DNA of 35,096 nucleotides from an uncultured Prevotellaceae bacterium (lineage in GTDB: Bacteria > Bacteroidota > Bacteroidia > Bacteroidales > Bacteroidaceae): NCBI GenBank assembly GCA_900316985.1, contig ONFE01000030.1:1-35096 (forward strand), written 5' to 3'. Under the pieces are notes generated by a model that saw only the letters and a list, made by a program, of their open reading frames with translations, ran no database searches and was not told the DNA's origin. The position numbers and the translations under genes were made by a program. Position 1 is the first letter of the stretch; each line of letters begins with the position of its first letter. Positions 1 to 7,753 of this stretch are shown here, piece after piece.

Positions 1-30
1 AGCATCCGGCATTCGGGTGCTCCCTTTTTC
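1..30 (+). repeat. Partial copy of a terminator hairpin
   Basis: These 30 bases are identical to 5094-5123. The second copy is a complete rho-independent terminator, so this is probably the end of a terminator whose 5' arm and gene lie just outside the window. The T-run here supports termination on the plus strand. Confidence 0.75.
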
Positions 31-89
31 AATTCGGCCTCCTGTAACTTTTTCGCTTTTTACATACTATATAAATAGGAAGAAATGAC

Positions 90-97
90 TATCTTTG
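90..97 (+). promoter_or_regulatory. Promoter -7 box for the sigma-factor locus
   Basis: TATCTTTG matches the Bacteroidetes -7 consensus TAnnTTTG. It lies about 140 bases before the start codon at 237, giving a long leader. I saw no convincing -33 box. Confidence 0.55.
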
Positions 98-236
98 CAC
101 TGCGATATTGTGTATAAACAAAGAAAAATGAAAGAAAAATGAAAAAAGTTGGCGTTTCCATAAAAAACGTGGGTTCTGAAGTGTCTTATATATAGAAGTG
201 CCCTGGAAACGGGATGCAATGATTTGAAAGACTGAT

Positions 237-600
237 ATGCTTGAAAAGAGAATACTTGAACAGCTTTTCCGCCGGAACTACAGCGAGATGATTCATCTGG
301 CCAGGGTCTTTCTGGGCAAGGACGGTGAGGCTGAGGACGTGGTACAGGACATCTTTCTGCGCGTTGCCGATAGTGACATAACGCCTAAGAGTGAGGGGTA
401 TCTGCTCATTGCCGTGCGTAACGCCTGCCTGAACCGCATCAGACAGACGCAACTACACGACAGAGTGAAAGATTTAATGCCGATAGAAGACGAAGCCGAC
501 CAGCAACCCATTGACAGGCAGTTGGAACGGCTCGACTACATTGCGGCACAAGTATCTCGCCCAGAGCATTCAAAAAATCAGAAACCACTTCAAACGTTAA
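237..600 (+). pseudogene. ECF sigma-70 factor lacking region 4 (internal deletion with frameshift)
   Basis: The first ~100 residues are a normal Bacteroidetes ECF sigma factor region 2: MIHLARVFLGKDGEAEDVVQ, then DIFLRVADSD and LIAVRNACLNRIRQ, which is the core-binding and -10 recognition part. The helix-turn-helix of region 4, which reads the -35 box, is absent. After the Gln at 549-551 the frame drifts into a non-homologous tail that stops at 629. One frame over, 550-600 encodes KYLAQSIQKIRNHFKR and a stop, which is the usual extreme C-terminus of these sigma factors. A deletion of roughly 30-35 codons that also shifted the frame explains both facts. The true stop would have been at 600, 12 bases before the FecR-like gene. 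The product should not recognise promoters, although region 2 could still bind core polymerase. A sequencing error alone cannot explain it, because the helix-turn-helix sequence is missing in every frame. Confidence 0.85.
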
Positions 601-612
601 AAGATTATTGCA

Positions 613-1257
613 ATGGAAACGACAAGTGAAAACATCCGCCAGCTACTGGAAATGCTCGACAATCCCGATGCTTACACCGAGCAGGAAATCCAGGACATCA
701 TCAACCGTGATGAAGATACACGTGAGACCTACCGCCTCATGGTAGAGGCCAAACGCAGCAGTCGCCATCGCCAAGCCAACAAACCTGTCGATGTAGATGC
801 AGCTTGGCAAAAGTTTAATCAGATACATCAGCCTAAACGTCATGGTTTTGGCTGGATGAAGATAGCAGCCTCTTTCATCGGCATACTACTTGTATCTGGC
901 ATTGCCCTTGCTGCCATCCACTTCGTCCGCCAGTCTCAGAAAGCCGAGGCAACAGAGCAGGAAGACACCACGGCGGTAGCTAATTCTTCACTCATCACTC
1001 AACACTCTTCACTTCAAGGCGATACCATCGCAGCACCACAGCCCGTCATCTTTGACAACATACCATTGGAGAAGATGCTGCCGGAGATTGCCGCTCATTA
1101 CGATGTCAAGATCACGTTTGTAAATGACGAAGCCCGCCAACTCCGTTTCCGCTTTGTATGGAATCCGCAACAGGGCATCGATCAGGTCATCAGCGATCTC
1201 AACCAGTTCGAGCGTCTAACCGTCACACTGAAGGACAAAGAAATCACCGTAGAGTAG
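613..1257 (+). CDS. FecR-like / DUF4974 putative anti-sigma protein
   Basis: This 214-residue protein follows an ECF sigma gene and precedes an STN-domain receptor, the standard order for cell-surface signalling. Residues 1-75 are acidic and cytoplasmic in character. One membrane segment follows at about 78-104 (GWMKIAASFIGILLVSGIAL). The C-terminal ~75 residues (FDNIPLEKMLPEIAAHYDVK onward) are a DUF4974 domain, which resembles the secretin/TonB short N-terminal fold and is expected in the periplasm. The central FecR domain of full-length homologues is missing or very short, so this is a compact form. A linker at about residues 123-136 is encoded by a TTCACTC-type repeat (979-1018). The intact gene beside a damaged sigma gene suggests the locus no longer signals normally. 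Confidence 0.75.
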   Translation: METTSENIRQLLEMLDNPDAYTEQEIQDIINRDEDTRETYRLMVEAKRSSRHRQANKPVDVDAAWQKFNQIHQPKRHGFGWMKIAASFIGILLVSGIALAAIHFVRQSQKAEATEQEDTTAVANSSLITQHSSLQGDTIAAPQPVIFDNIPLEKMLPEIAAHYDVKITFVNDEARQLRFRFVWNPQQGIDQVISDLNQFERLTVTLKDKEITVE

Positions 1258-1266
1258 TCAGCCGCC

Positions 1267-3751
1267 ATGAACAGATATATTGCAATTACCCTTTTCCTGC
1301 TGCTGACCATTAGCATTCAAGCTCAGAGGCGTATCTCGCGTGAATATAAAAACGTGTCGCTCTCTGAAGCCCTCAAACAACTGGCAGAGCAGCAGACCGA
1401 CTACACCATCATGTTCCTCTACAACGAACTAGAGGATTTCCGCATCACTACCACCATCAGCCGCAAGACGCTGCCCGAAGCCATCCAGCAGATGATTGGC
1501 TTCTACCCCATCCTCATGACTGTCGATAATAGCGTTCCTGAGGGTAAGAAAATCTTCGTGGAGTGTACCCACAAGACTGACCGCCGTCTGACGGGTACCA
1601 TTATCGACGAACAGAGCCATCCTGTGGCGTATGCCAACATCGCTATCCTCAATCCAGCAGACTCCACGCTGCTTAGTGGAGGTGTATCGAATGAAAGCGG
1701 GTATTTCGCCATTCCTTATGAGCAACATAAAGTGCTTGCCCGCATCTCATACGTGGGCTACAAAACCATCTACAAGATATGCAGTCAGCCAGAAGTGGGA
1801 ACGATACGCTTACAACCTGAGACGGTTTCACTGAAAGGTGTGCAGGTGAAAGGTGAGCGAATAGTCTCAACAACGGAAAACGGTCACCTTGTATACAATA
1901 TGCCGATGCTCCTCCAGGTATATCCCGCCGACAATGCCTACGATGCGCTGACCAACATCCCGGGAGTAAGTGAGATGAATGGCAGCATTATGTTCTCAGG
2001 TCGGACCGTGACGCTCATCATCAACGGCAAACCCACCACGTTGAGTGCCGACAAGGTAGTGGAGCGACTGAGACAGATGCCCGCCACCATACTGGCCAAG
2101 GCCGAAGTGATGCCGTCGGCTCCTGCAAAATATCACGTACGAGGCATGGCCATCAACATCGTAACTAAAGACTTCACAGGAACAAACCAACTATCAGGAC
2201 AACTGATGGGCGGTTGGCGACAGCACAAGTACGGTACTGGATATGCGGGTGGCAGCGTCATCTATAATCACGGTAAACTGGGCATAGACGCATCGTACAT
2301 GTTCACCGACGGCACTAGCTACGGCCAAGTGGAGCACGAGGCAAACCATCCGCTTAATGACCAGCGCATGTCCTACAGCGACAAGACCCGCAACCGCAGC
2401 GACGGCGTCGACCATGAGTACCATATCGGTATGGACTATGCCATCAGCGAAAATCACAACCTCAGTCTGGCATATACCGGTCAATGGAACAGCACCCGAT
2501 CCACCAATACCACAACAGGCACGGCACAGTCTACACAAAACTCCCGACAGCATACCTACCTGCACAATGTGGATGCTAATTATTCTGCTCCCTTCGGTCT
2601 GCAACTCGGAGCATCCTATACCAATTATCAGGAGCCTCGCACGCAAAACCTCGATGGGCAGTTGAATGAGATGAGCCGAAACCTCTATGTCGACAGCCGC
2701 CAGAAAGTCAGCAAATGGCTCTTCACAGCCGACCAGACTCATTCACTGCCGAAAGGTTGGGAACTGAACTATGGCGGAAAGGCGCAGTTTACAAACAACA
2801 ACAGTTATCAGACTACCTTCAACGCTGATCACCAGCCCCTGCCCGATGCCACATCACACGTAGATTACAACGAGCGCATATTGAACGCCTATGCAGGTTT
2901 CAGCAAGCAAATAGGCCAGTCTCTTAGTCTTGATGCCTCATTGACTGCCGAACAATACCATGCTGCTAAGTGGAACGAATGGCGCATCTACCCGCAGTTT
3001 AACGCCATGTGGAATATCAACGAAAAGAACATGCTCAACCTCGCGTTCAGCAGCGAGGCCATCTATCCCAGTTATTGGAGCACCATGAGCAGCATCTACT
3101 ATGCCTCGGCCTACAGCGAGATATGGAGCAATCCCGACCTAAAGCCTATGTCGAAATACGACATTAACCTGATGTGGCAACTAAACCGCAATTATACCTT
3201 TACCGCCTTCGTCATGCTTGAACCCGACTACTTCGTGCAGATGGCCTACCAGCCCACAGACCGCATGGCCGTCATTGCAAGCCTCGGCACAGTTCCGCAT
3301 GGGTAGTTGGCTCAACGGAAATATCATGGCCACCGCCCTCTATCGCCACGACAAGACCAATTTCTTCGACTTGCCTATCGACCGCACATTTCTCTCGGGC
3401 ATACTGGGTGGAACGGCCGTAGCCAAACTATCGCAGAGGCACAACATCCAGTTCATCCTCAATCCATTTTTCCAGACAAAGTCCATCCAAGGTCTTTACG
3501 ACATTGATCCCTTCCTACGGCTCAATGCCACACTCCGCTACACTACAAAGAACGGCAAGTGGAGCCTCGTGGCCAAAGGCGAGAACATCCTGAACGCCCA
3601 CATAGACACCCGCTCCACAACAGCCAATCAAGACTACAGTATGAGTGTCTGGATGCCCTACACTAACTATTCCCTTACCGCCATCTATCGCATTGGTAAC
3701 TTCAAGGAGAAAAAGAAAAAGGAGGTAGACACCTCGCGAATGGGATATTAA
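1267..3751 (+). pseudogene. STN/plug outer-membrane beta-barrel receptor, frameshifted near 3275
   Basis: The start at 1267 gives a signal peptide (MNRYIAITLFLLLTISIQAQ). Then come an STN domain (about residues 25-100) that in related systems talks to a FecR-type protein, a carboxypeptidase-like regulatory domain (about 110-190, TGTIIDEQSHPVAYANI), a plug domain (about 215-305, ending AINIVTKD) and an outer-membrane barrel. The first frame stops at 3306. The barrel continues in another frame from LQASAQFRMGSWLNG (about 3274 on) to the stop at 3749-3751. Joined, it would be about 820 residues. Homologues as I remember them have roughly a dozen residues between the Ala-Val-Ile and LQASAQF parts, so I infer a small deletion as well as a frame change; this is inference. 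It was probably a peptide or glycan uptake receptor driving the adjacent sigma factor. The damage parallels that in the sigma gene. Confidence 0.8.
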
Positions 3752-4404
3752 TGAAGAAAGCCGCTCTGCTATTCATCGCTGCCCTTATAATTACGGCAAG
3801 CATAGACTTCATCTGGCCTTTCACCACAGAAAGGGCAGATGGAGATGAGTTTGAGCATGACTTGAATACAGCTGAGATGCTGACATATCAAGACCCCGAT
3901 TTTGGCTTCACGGTCAGATACCCGTCTTTTTTCGCCCTACAGCCCGACTCGCTTGATGATTATACAGGTAACGTCCGACTTAGTTATAACAACGAGTGGG
4001 CAACCATTGTGCTCGAATGTTATGCCCTTCGCAACTATAGCCAGTCGCTCAAAAGCGGTATGGACTCATTGGCGCAGGTGCTTCATGCAACAGGCCATAT
4101 ACTCGGCAGCGACTACTTCATCCTCTGCGGCCCACAATACGAAAACGGCAGTCGCATGGAAGACTACAGCTATTATTCGCGATTTGTCAGTCGAGGCAAA
4201 TTATGGTTTGTGTATACGATGGTTTATCCAGACCGTTATCACAACCACCTCGGCAGGCTCTTCAAGGAAATCGACGACTGGCAGGTATTCGAGGATCAGC
4301 ACACTGGCATCAGCCGTGCCGACAAATTCATGCTCGATGCCCAGCGCAAAGGTTACAAAAAGAAAAGGGCAGTTTTCAATAACATTTCATATATAACGAA
4401 ATAA
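3751..4404 (+). CDS. Exported hypothetical protein
   Basis: The start codon overlaps the receptor stop (TAATG), so the gene belongs to the same transcript. Residues 1-24 form a signal peptide or membrane anchor (MKKAALLFIAALIITASIDF). The 217-residue product has no family I recognise. The segment around residues 50-65 (DPDFGFTVRYPSFFALQPDS) resembles the start of PsbP-like or lipoprotein domains that begin with a tyrosine/phenylalanine-proline motif, but this is weak. The last 20 residues are basic (RKGYKKKRAV). It may be an accessory of the receptor locus; the function is unknown. Confidence 0.6.
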   Translation: MKKAALLFIAALIITASIDFIWPFTTERADGDEFEHDLNTAEMLTYQDPDFGFTVRYPSFFALQPDSLDDYTGNVRLSYNNEWATIVLECYALRNYSQSLKSGMDSLAQVLHATGHILGSDYFILCGPQYENGSRMEDYSYYSRFVSRGKLWFVYTMVYPDRYHNHLGRLFKEIDDWQVFEDQHTGISRADKFMLDAQRKGYKKKRAVFNNISYITK

Positions 4405-4447
4405 TAATGATAATACAAAAAAGAACCGACTATAAATACTCTCTCGT

Positions 4448-4484
4448 GAGGGCAGTTGTCAGTTATCGTGCTGACGCTGCCCTC
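4448..4484 (+). terminator. Hairpin terminator after the receptor locus
   Basis: The arms GAGGGCAG (4448-4455) and CTGCCCTC (4477-4484) pair perfectly, and TCAG pairs with CTGA inside around an 8-base loop. The following CTACTATTATATAA is only weakly T-rich, so this could be a terminator or an RNA-stabilising stem. Confidence 0.6.
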
Positions 4485-4529
4485 CTACTATTATATAACA
4501 TTTAACGCCCGACTAATCTTTTATAATTC

Positions 4530-4820
4530 TTAGTCTTTCAAACAACTTATAGGAACCACAAACACGCCGTCTGGCCGTTGGTAAGCATACGACCCAACAG
4601 CCGTAACAACCATCATAAACGATGGTTGCTTCATCTTTGTCGTATCAATGGTGTCTGCAAGCATTTTCAAAGCTTTCGCACCATCGTTTATCAGTTTCTC
4701 TCCACCCAATTTCACTTCTATCAGTGCGTATGTTCCGTTTCTGCGATGCAGTACCGTGTCGCACTCCAGTCCAGAACTATCGCGATAATGATACAGTCTT
4801 CCATCAAGTGATACTGATAA
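4530..4820 (-). pseudogene. C-terminal fragment of a DUF4143-type AAA ATPase
   Basis: The minus strand encodes LDGRLYHYRDSSGLECDTVL, a short link, YALIEVKLGGEKLINDGAK, and finally VVPISCLKD. This matches the C-terminal nuclease-like part of the P-loop ATPases with DUF4143 that are common in Bacteroidales and archaea, including the acidic D and the E-x-K typical of that fold. A stop codon lies just upstream at 4821-4823, and no ATPase domain or start codon can be found further up. About 300 residues of the protein are therefore missing. It is a relic. Confidence 0.8.
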
Positions 4821-4848
4821 TTATTGAATTACACAAATTATTCGATAC

Positions 4849-4958
4849 TTTTTCGGTTGTTTGTAGTGTTTTTGTTCGGTCATTTGTAGTGATTTTGTTC
4901 GGTTGTTTGTAGAAATTCTATTCGGTCGTTTGTGGCATTTTGTTCGCTTATTTGCGCC
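4849..4958. repeat. Five imperfect tandem units of about 23 bp
   Basis: The unit is roughly TTTTGTTCGGTYRTTTGTAG. It repeats at 4849-4868, 4869-4891, 4892-4915, 4916-4937 and 4938-4958, with decay at both ends. It lies immediately upstream of the DUF4143 relic on the minus strand. The minus-strand reading (for example LQTTEQNHYK) is partly open but interrupted by stops, so I treat it as DNA repeat rather than gene. Confidence 0.7.
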
Positions 4959-5090
4959 TCAACATCACTCCCAAAACTATTTGATTCGCAAAGAAATAAC
5001 GTTCGAAGGCAAGAATCCGTGTCCGTCAGACCAAGATGGACTGGGCTGCTGAGGAAGAGGCATAAGCCATCCACATTAATCCATAACAAA
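4959..5090 (+). other. Noncoding or relic stretch before a terminator
   Basis: A short plus-strand frame at about 5008-5070 encodes SKARIRVRQTKMDWAAEEEA and a stop, shortly before a strong terminator. It looks like the C-terminus of a lost gene, because there is an in-frame stop just upstream and no start codon. I do not recognise the family. Confidence 0.35.
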
Positions 5091-5122
5091 GGGAGCATCC
5101 GGCATTCGGGTGCTCCCTTTTT
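5091..5122 (+). terminator. Strong rho-independent terminator (second copy of the window-start repeat)
   Basis: The arms GGGAGCA and TGCTCCC pair around an inner CCG/CGG, followed by five T's. The T-run makes plus-strand termination likely. Bases 5094-5123 are duplicated at 1-30. Confidence 0.8.
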
Positions 5123-5129
5123 CTTTCTC

Positions 5130-5486
5130 TTAGATACAACTCACCACGCCGAGAGAGGTGAGCAGAGCGATAAGAACCGCAACAATCACTTGCACGATGG
5201 TCTTGATATCAGTTCGGCGATGCCGTTCAGGTCGAGCGTACCCGTATAGACGGGGCGCGCATACCATTTCTGATATTATGTTATCCTGCTGCTGTTTAGT
5301 GGTTAGGTTAAAGTTCAGAGGTTAAAGGTTAAACAAAAATTTCCGCAAATCCAACAAAAATTAAGCGCCAAAGATTTATGTCAGATTTTTGACGATTTTT
5401 GTCTTTTTATTCTTCGCTCTTCACTTTTGGCCGCCGCAGCCGCGGTCTTATTTCTGATGCCAAAGATGCGGTTAAGCGAGCGCCAT
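5130..5486 (-). pseudogene. Decayed HU-like gene joined to the tail of a smalltalk gene
   Basis: Reading the minus strand: a start codon at 5486-5484 gives MALA and then a stop, and the next frame gives NRIFGIRNKTAAAAKSEERR. About 200 bases later, 5213-5272 encodes QKWYARPVYTGTLDLNGIAE, the hallmark early segment of the Bacteroidales HU-like DNA-binding family. It runs directly into 5130-5210, which encodes IKTIVQVIVAVLIALLTSLG followed by VVSCI and a stop. That is the end of the small membrane protein called smalltalk, usually found next to HU and an amidase. The rest of HU and the start of smalltalk have been deleted, and the first part of HU is interrupted by repeat-like DNA. The product is nonfunctional. 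Confidence 0.75.
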
Positions 5487-5521
5487 ATTGCTAGCATTTA
5501 TGGCCAAGCGTGAGCATCTTC

Positions 5522-5550
5522 GCACTTGTATTTTTACAAGTGCAAAGATA
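5522..5550 (-). promoter_or_regulatory. Promoter and palindromic operator of the HU relic
   Basis: TATCTTTG (minus strand, 5550-5543) is a consensus -7 box. Directly downstream, over the expected transcription start, is a perfect palindrome with 9-base arms GCACTTGTA / TACAAGTGC (5522-5530 and 5535-5543). Its core, ACTTG-N8-CAAGT, recurs at the DUF4248 promoter (34457-34474). Confidence 0.65.
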
Positions 5551-5733
5551 CGAAAAAAGCGTGAGGCTTGCAAGAAAATCCTCAAAAACCCGAAAAAAAA
5601 GTCCGGGCGCGCGGCGCGAAGACTTTTGTTGGTGTCTGTGCAGACTATACCCAGAGCGCGCGCAGTATGCGCACCGATATTGTGCATGGTCGTCGTTTTA
5701 CTCCAAAACTTGTCGCCATGAAGAAATAATCAA

Positions 5734-5875
5734 TTTCACATTTTCACATTTAACGATTTTTGTGGTCATAAGAATTTATATATTTATATATATATTTATA
5801 TATAAATATATAAGTATATAAATACCGCCTCCGCTGAAAACCTTAAATGTGAAAATGTGAAGATGTGAAAATAGG
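5734..5875. repeat. Composite palindromic element: 9-bp-repeat arms around an AT-rich palindrome
   Basis: The left arm TTCACATTTTCACATTTAA (5735-5753) is a perfect inverted copy of 5843-5861. The right arm carries another GATGTGAAAA unit. Between them, 5774-5826 is almost pure A/T and contains a 24-bp perfect palindrome centred on TTTATA/TATAAA. A similarly built element lies at 33916-34168. Confidence 0.75.
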
Positions 5876-6044
5876 AAATTAGTTAATGTTCTGTCTTTTC
5901 CTGAATAAGGTTGACTCGAAATAAAAGCCCTATTCAGCTTGCAATTCTCGATTCTTATTGCTAATTTTGGCTTCGCCGAAAATACTTTCATTCGGAAATA
6001 AAAAGAAAAGCTAGCTTTCCTTTTGTATTTCACTCGTTTATTCG

Positions 6045-6052
6045 TATTTTTG
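6045..6052 (+). promoter_or_regulatory. Promoter -7 box for the BRO fragment
   Basis: TATTTTTG fits TAnnTTTG and lies about 70 bases before the BRO start at 6125. Confidence 0.5.
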
Positions 6053-6124
6053 CAGAAAGATAGAAAAAGATGAAGATGAACAGGGAACCGTTCACGAAAA
6101 GAATGTAAAATAGAAGACGAGAAT

Positions 6125-6487
6125 ATGATAAAGAAACAAGCAATACAACTTTTTGAGGAGCGCAAGGTGCGCACCGTGTGGGACGACCAAGAAGAGAAGT
6201 GGTATTTCTCAATAGTTGATGTATGTGGAGTGCTCACAGATAGTAAAGATGCACTAACAGCACGTAAATACTGGAACAAGTTGAAACAACGTCTGAAAGC
6301 GGAAGGAAATGAAACGGTGACAAACTGTCACCAGTTGAAACTACGTGCAGCCGATGGCAAAATGCGAATGACGGATGTTGCTGATACTGAGCAACTTTTC
6401 CGACTGATTCTATCCATTCCCTCCCCAAAAGCTGAGCCCTTCAAGCAGTGGATGGCGCAGGTGGCCAGCCAGCGACTATCTGATTGA
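6125..6487 (+). pseudogene. BRO-N domain protein, truncated
   Basis: The 120 residues are a BRO-N domain as found in phage antirepressors and related Bacteroidales proteins: KVRTVWDDQEEKWYFSIVDV, then RKYWNKLKQRLKAEG, and PSPKAEPFKQWMAQVASQRL near the end. BRO-N binds DNA. Homologues continue for 100 or more residues after the SQRL segment, whereas here a stop follows two codons later. A different frame over 6475-6524 encodes SDYLIESKDDSQQDEEQ and a stop, consistent with a deletion joining the BRO domain to the tail of something else. An intact BRO gene lies at 28859-29560. The short protein might still be made from the promoter at 6045, but it is probably a remnant. Confidence 0.7.
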
Positions 6488-6574
6488 AAGCAAAGACGAT
6501 TCCCAACAAGACGAAGAGCAATAATGTTTATTCTGTCTAAACTTTGGGGCTCACTTCATTCTTTGATTCATTTT

Positions 6575-6730
6575 TATGAAGAATATTTGGTGGTAACAAG
6601 AAAAAAAAATATCTTTGCGCTATATAACGTAAACAAGCATTCTATGCTACGACAAAAGCGAGAGGAAAGCGGCACGGGCATCTGCCATATGATGCAAGGG
6701 AAGGAATCAAAAACCTGTCCCTCCGATTCC
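6575..6730 (+). mobile_element. RAYT 5'-end relic plus REP-like hairpin, copy 1
   Basis: This copy carries a -7 box (TATCTTTG, 6610-6617), a start codon at 6644 encoding MLRQKREESGTGICHMMQ, and then a REP-like hairpin (GAATC 6704-6708 / GATTC 6725-6729). The peptide matches the N-terminus of IS200-like REP-associated tyrosine transposases (a polar start followed by S-G-T-G-I-x-H-V-M). The catalytic HUH and tyrosine regions are absent. About 147 bases are nearly identical to copy 2 at 7754. Confidence 0.75.
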
Positions 6731-6766
6731 AGTACCATTTCAATACAATATAAAAAGAAGTGTGCC

Positions 6767-7603
6767 ATGGAAGTAAAGACAATAGGATATGTATTTTTTT
6801 CATTTTTGTTCCTTGCGTGCAATAATGGGAATAAAGCAAAAGAGGTATGTGAAAACAGTTTAGACAGCACCTTGGATGATAAGGTGCTATTAGAAGATGC
6901 TTATATGTGTGATTCCAATAAAAACTCTATCATATCTGAAAAAGAATTGAGGACATATAATAAATTCCAAACATTTAATGAATTCAAAATGAGAGGAGAA
7001 GGCAAGATATGTAATAATCCATTTGTATATGTAAAAGAAAAAGAGGATACTATTATTGTTCGTGTTTCTAATGACAAGAATAGAACTATTCAATATATCA
7101 AGAAGAATGGGGTTTGGCATAATTATCAAGAGTTTGACATGCAGAAAAAAGGAATGCCAATACAAAAGGATAGCAGAGAAAAACCTGCTAGAAGCTATTA
7201 TCGCATATTCAAGAAAGACACTATCATGGAACTAGCATGTACGTATCCAGAGTATCCGACTCAAGATTTATATATTAAGACCAAGAATAATTGTGTACTT
7301 ATACCATTAAGCAACCAAGAATTCGTTAAGATTACCAGTCATCCGATAGAGAAAATAATGGAAATAGTATCTAATTATAAAAACGGTAAGTATGAAACCC
7401 GGACTCTTATAGACAAGCCGTACAAGTACACTAAATATGAAAATAACAATTTTTACTATTTCGTTTATACTATAAGTAACACTCGTGGTGTTGAACATGC
7501 AGACACGCTAACTATACCTAAAACTAGTTTACTCGAGTTTGGTATAGGCCCAGGTCTTTATGAAAATCTTGGGGTTTCTTCTGATTACTTTTCAAGAGAA
7601 TAA
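6767..7603 (+). CDS. Putative lipoprotein of unknown function, A+T-rich
   Basis: I place the start at 6767 because it gives a lipoprotein signal peptide (MEVKTIGYVFFSFLFLAC, lipobox F-L-A-C). The frame stays open upstream only because it runs through the transposase relic at 6575-6730. The mature part (about 260 residues) is polar and rich in Lys, Asn, Tyr and Ile. I recognise no domain; a segment IVRVSNDKNRTIQYIKKNGV suggests beta-hairpins. Base composition is clearly more A+T-rich than the neighbours on either side, so transfer from elsewhere is likely. It sits between two copies of the RAYT relic, whose first copy may lend it a promoter (6610-6617). Confidence 0.65.
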   Translation: MEVKTIGYVFFSFLFLACNNGNKAKEVCENSLDSTLDDKVLLEDAYMCDSNKNSIISEKELRTYNKFQTFNEFKMRGEGKICNNPFVYVKEKEDTIIVRVSNDKNRTIQYIKKNGVWHNYQEFDMQKKGMPIQKDSREKPARSYYRIFKKDTIMELACTYPEYPTQDLYIKTKNNCVLIPLSNQEFVKITSHPIEKIMEIVSNYKNGKYETRTLIDKPYKYTKYENNNFYYFVYTISNTRGVEHADTLTIPKTSLLEFGIGPGLYENLGVSSDYFSRE

Positions 7604-7699
7604 AGTGTTCAACTTCTCATTTGCAATATTAACAACCTGTATAAAGCATACTCGCTATTTTATTTTGCCATTTTCTGTTGTCTATGGATTCTGCAAAAA

Positions 7700-7749
7700 A
7701 ATCAAGGGGACAGGTTTTTGAGGAAATCAAGGGGACAGGTTTTGATTCC
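7700..7749. repeat. Two tandem REP-like hairpins
   Basis: AATCAAGGGGACAGGTTTTT begins at 7700 and the same core recurs at 7725 with stem AATCAA/TTGATT (7725-7730 and 7742-7747). They are the inverted orientation of the hairpins at 6704, 7882 and 32063, so the set resembles REP pairs. Confidence 0.75.
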
Positions 7750-7753
7750 TTCT

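Noticed and set aside
2194-2742. Long minus-strand open frame (182 codons) inside the receptor gene
   Set aside because: It is a shadow of the receptor's plug and barrel coding sequence; the opposite frame has clear domains and this one has no family pattern.
5472-5721. Several open frames on both strands over 5472-5721
   Set aside because: They overlap the promoter and operator of the HU relic and low-complexity GC-rich DNA, have no recognisable sequence pattern, and conflict with each other.
6524-6766. N-terminal extension of the lipoprotein to 6524
   Set aside because: It is the readthrough of the transposase relic in the same frame; the lipobox start at 6767 is better.
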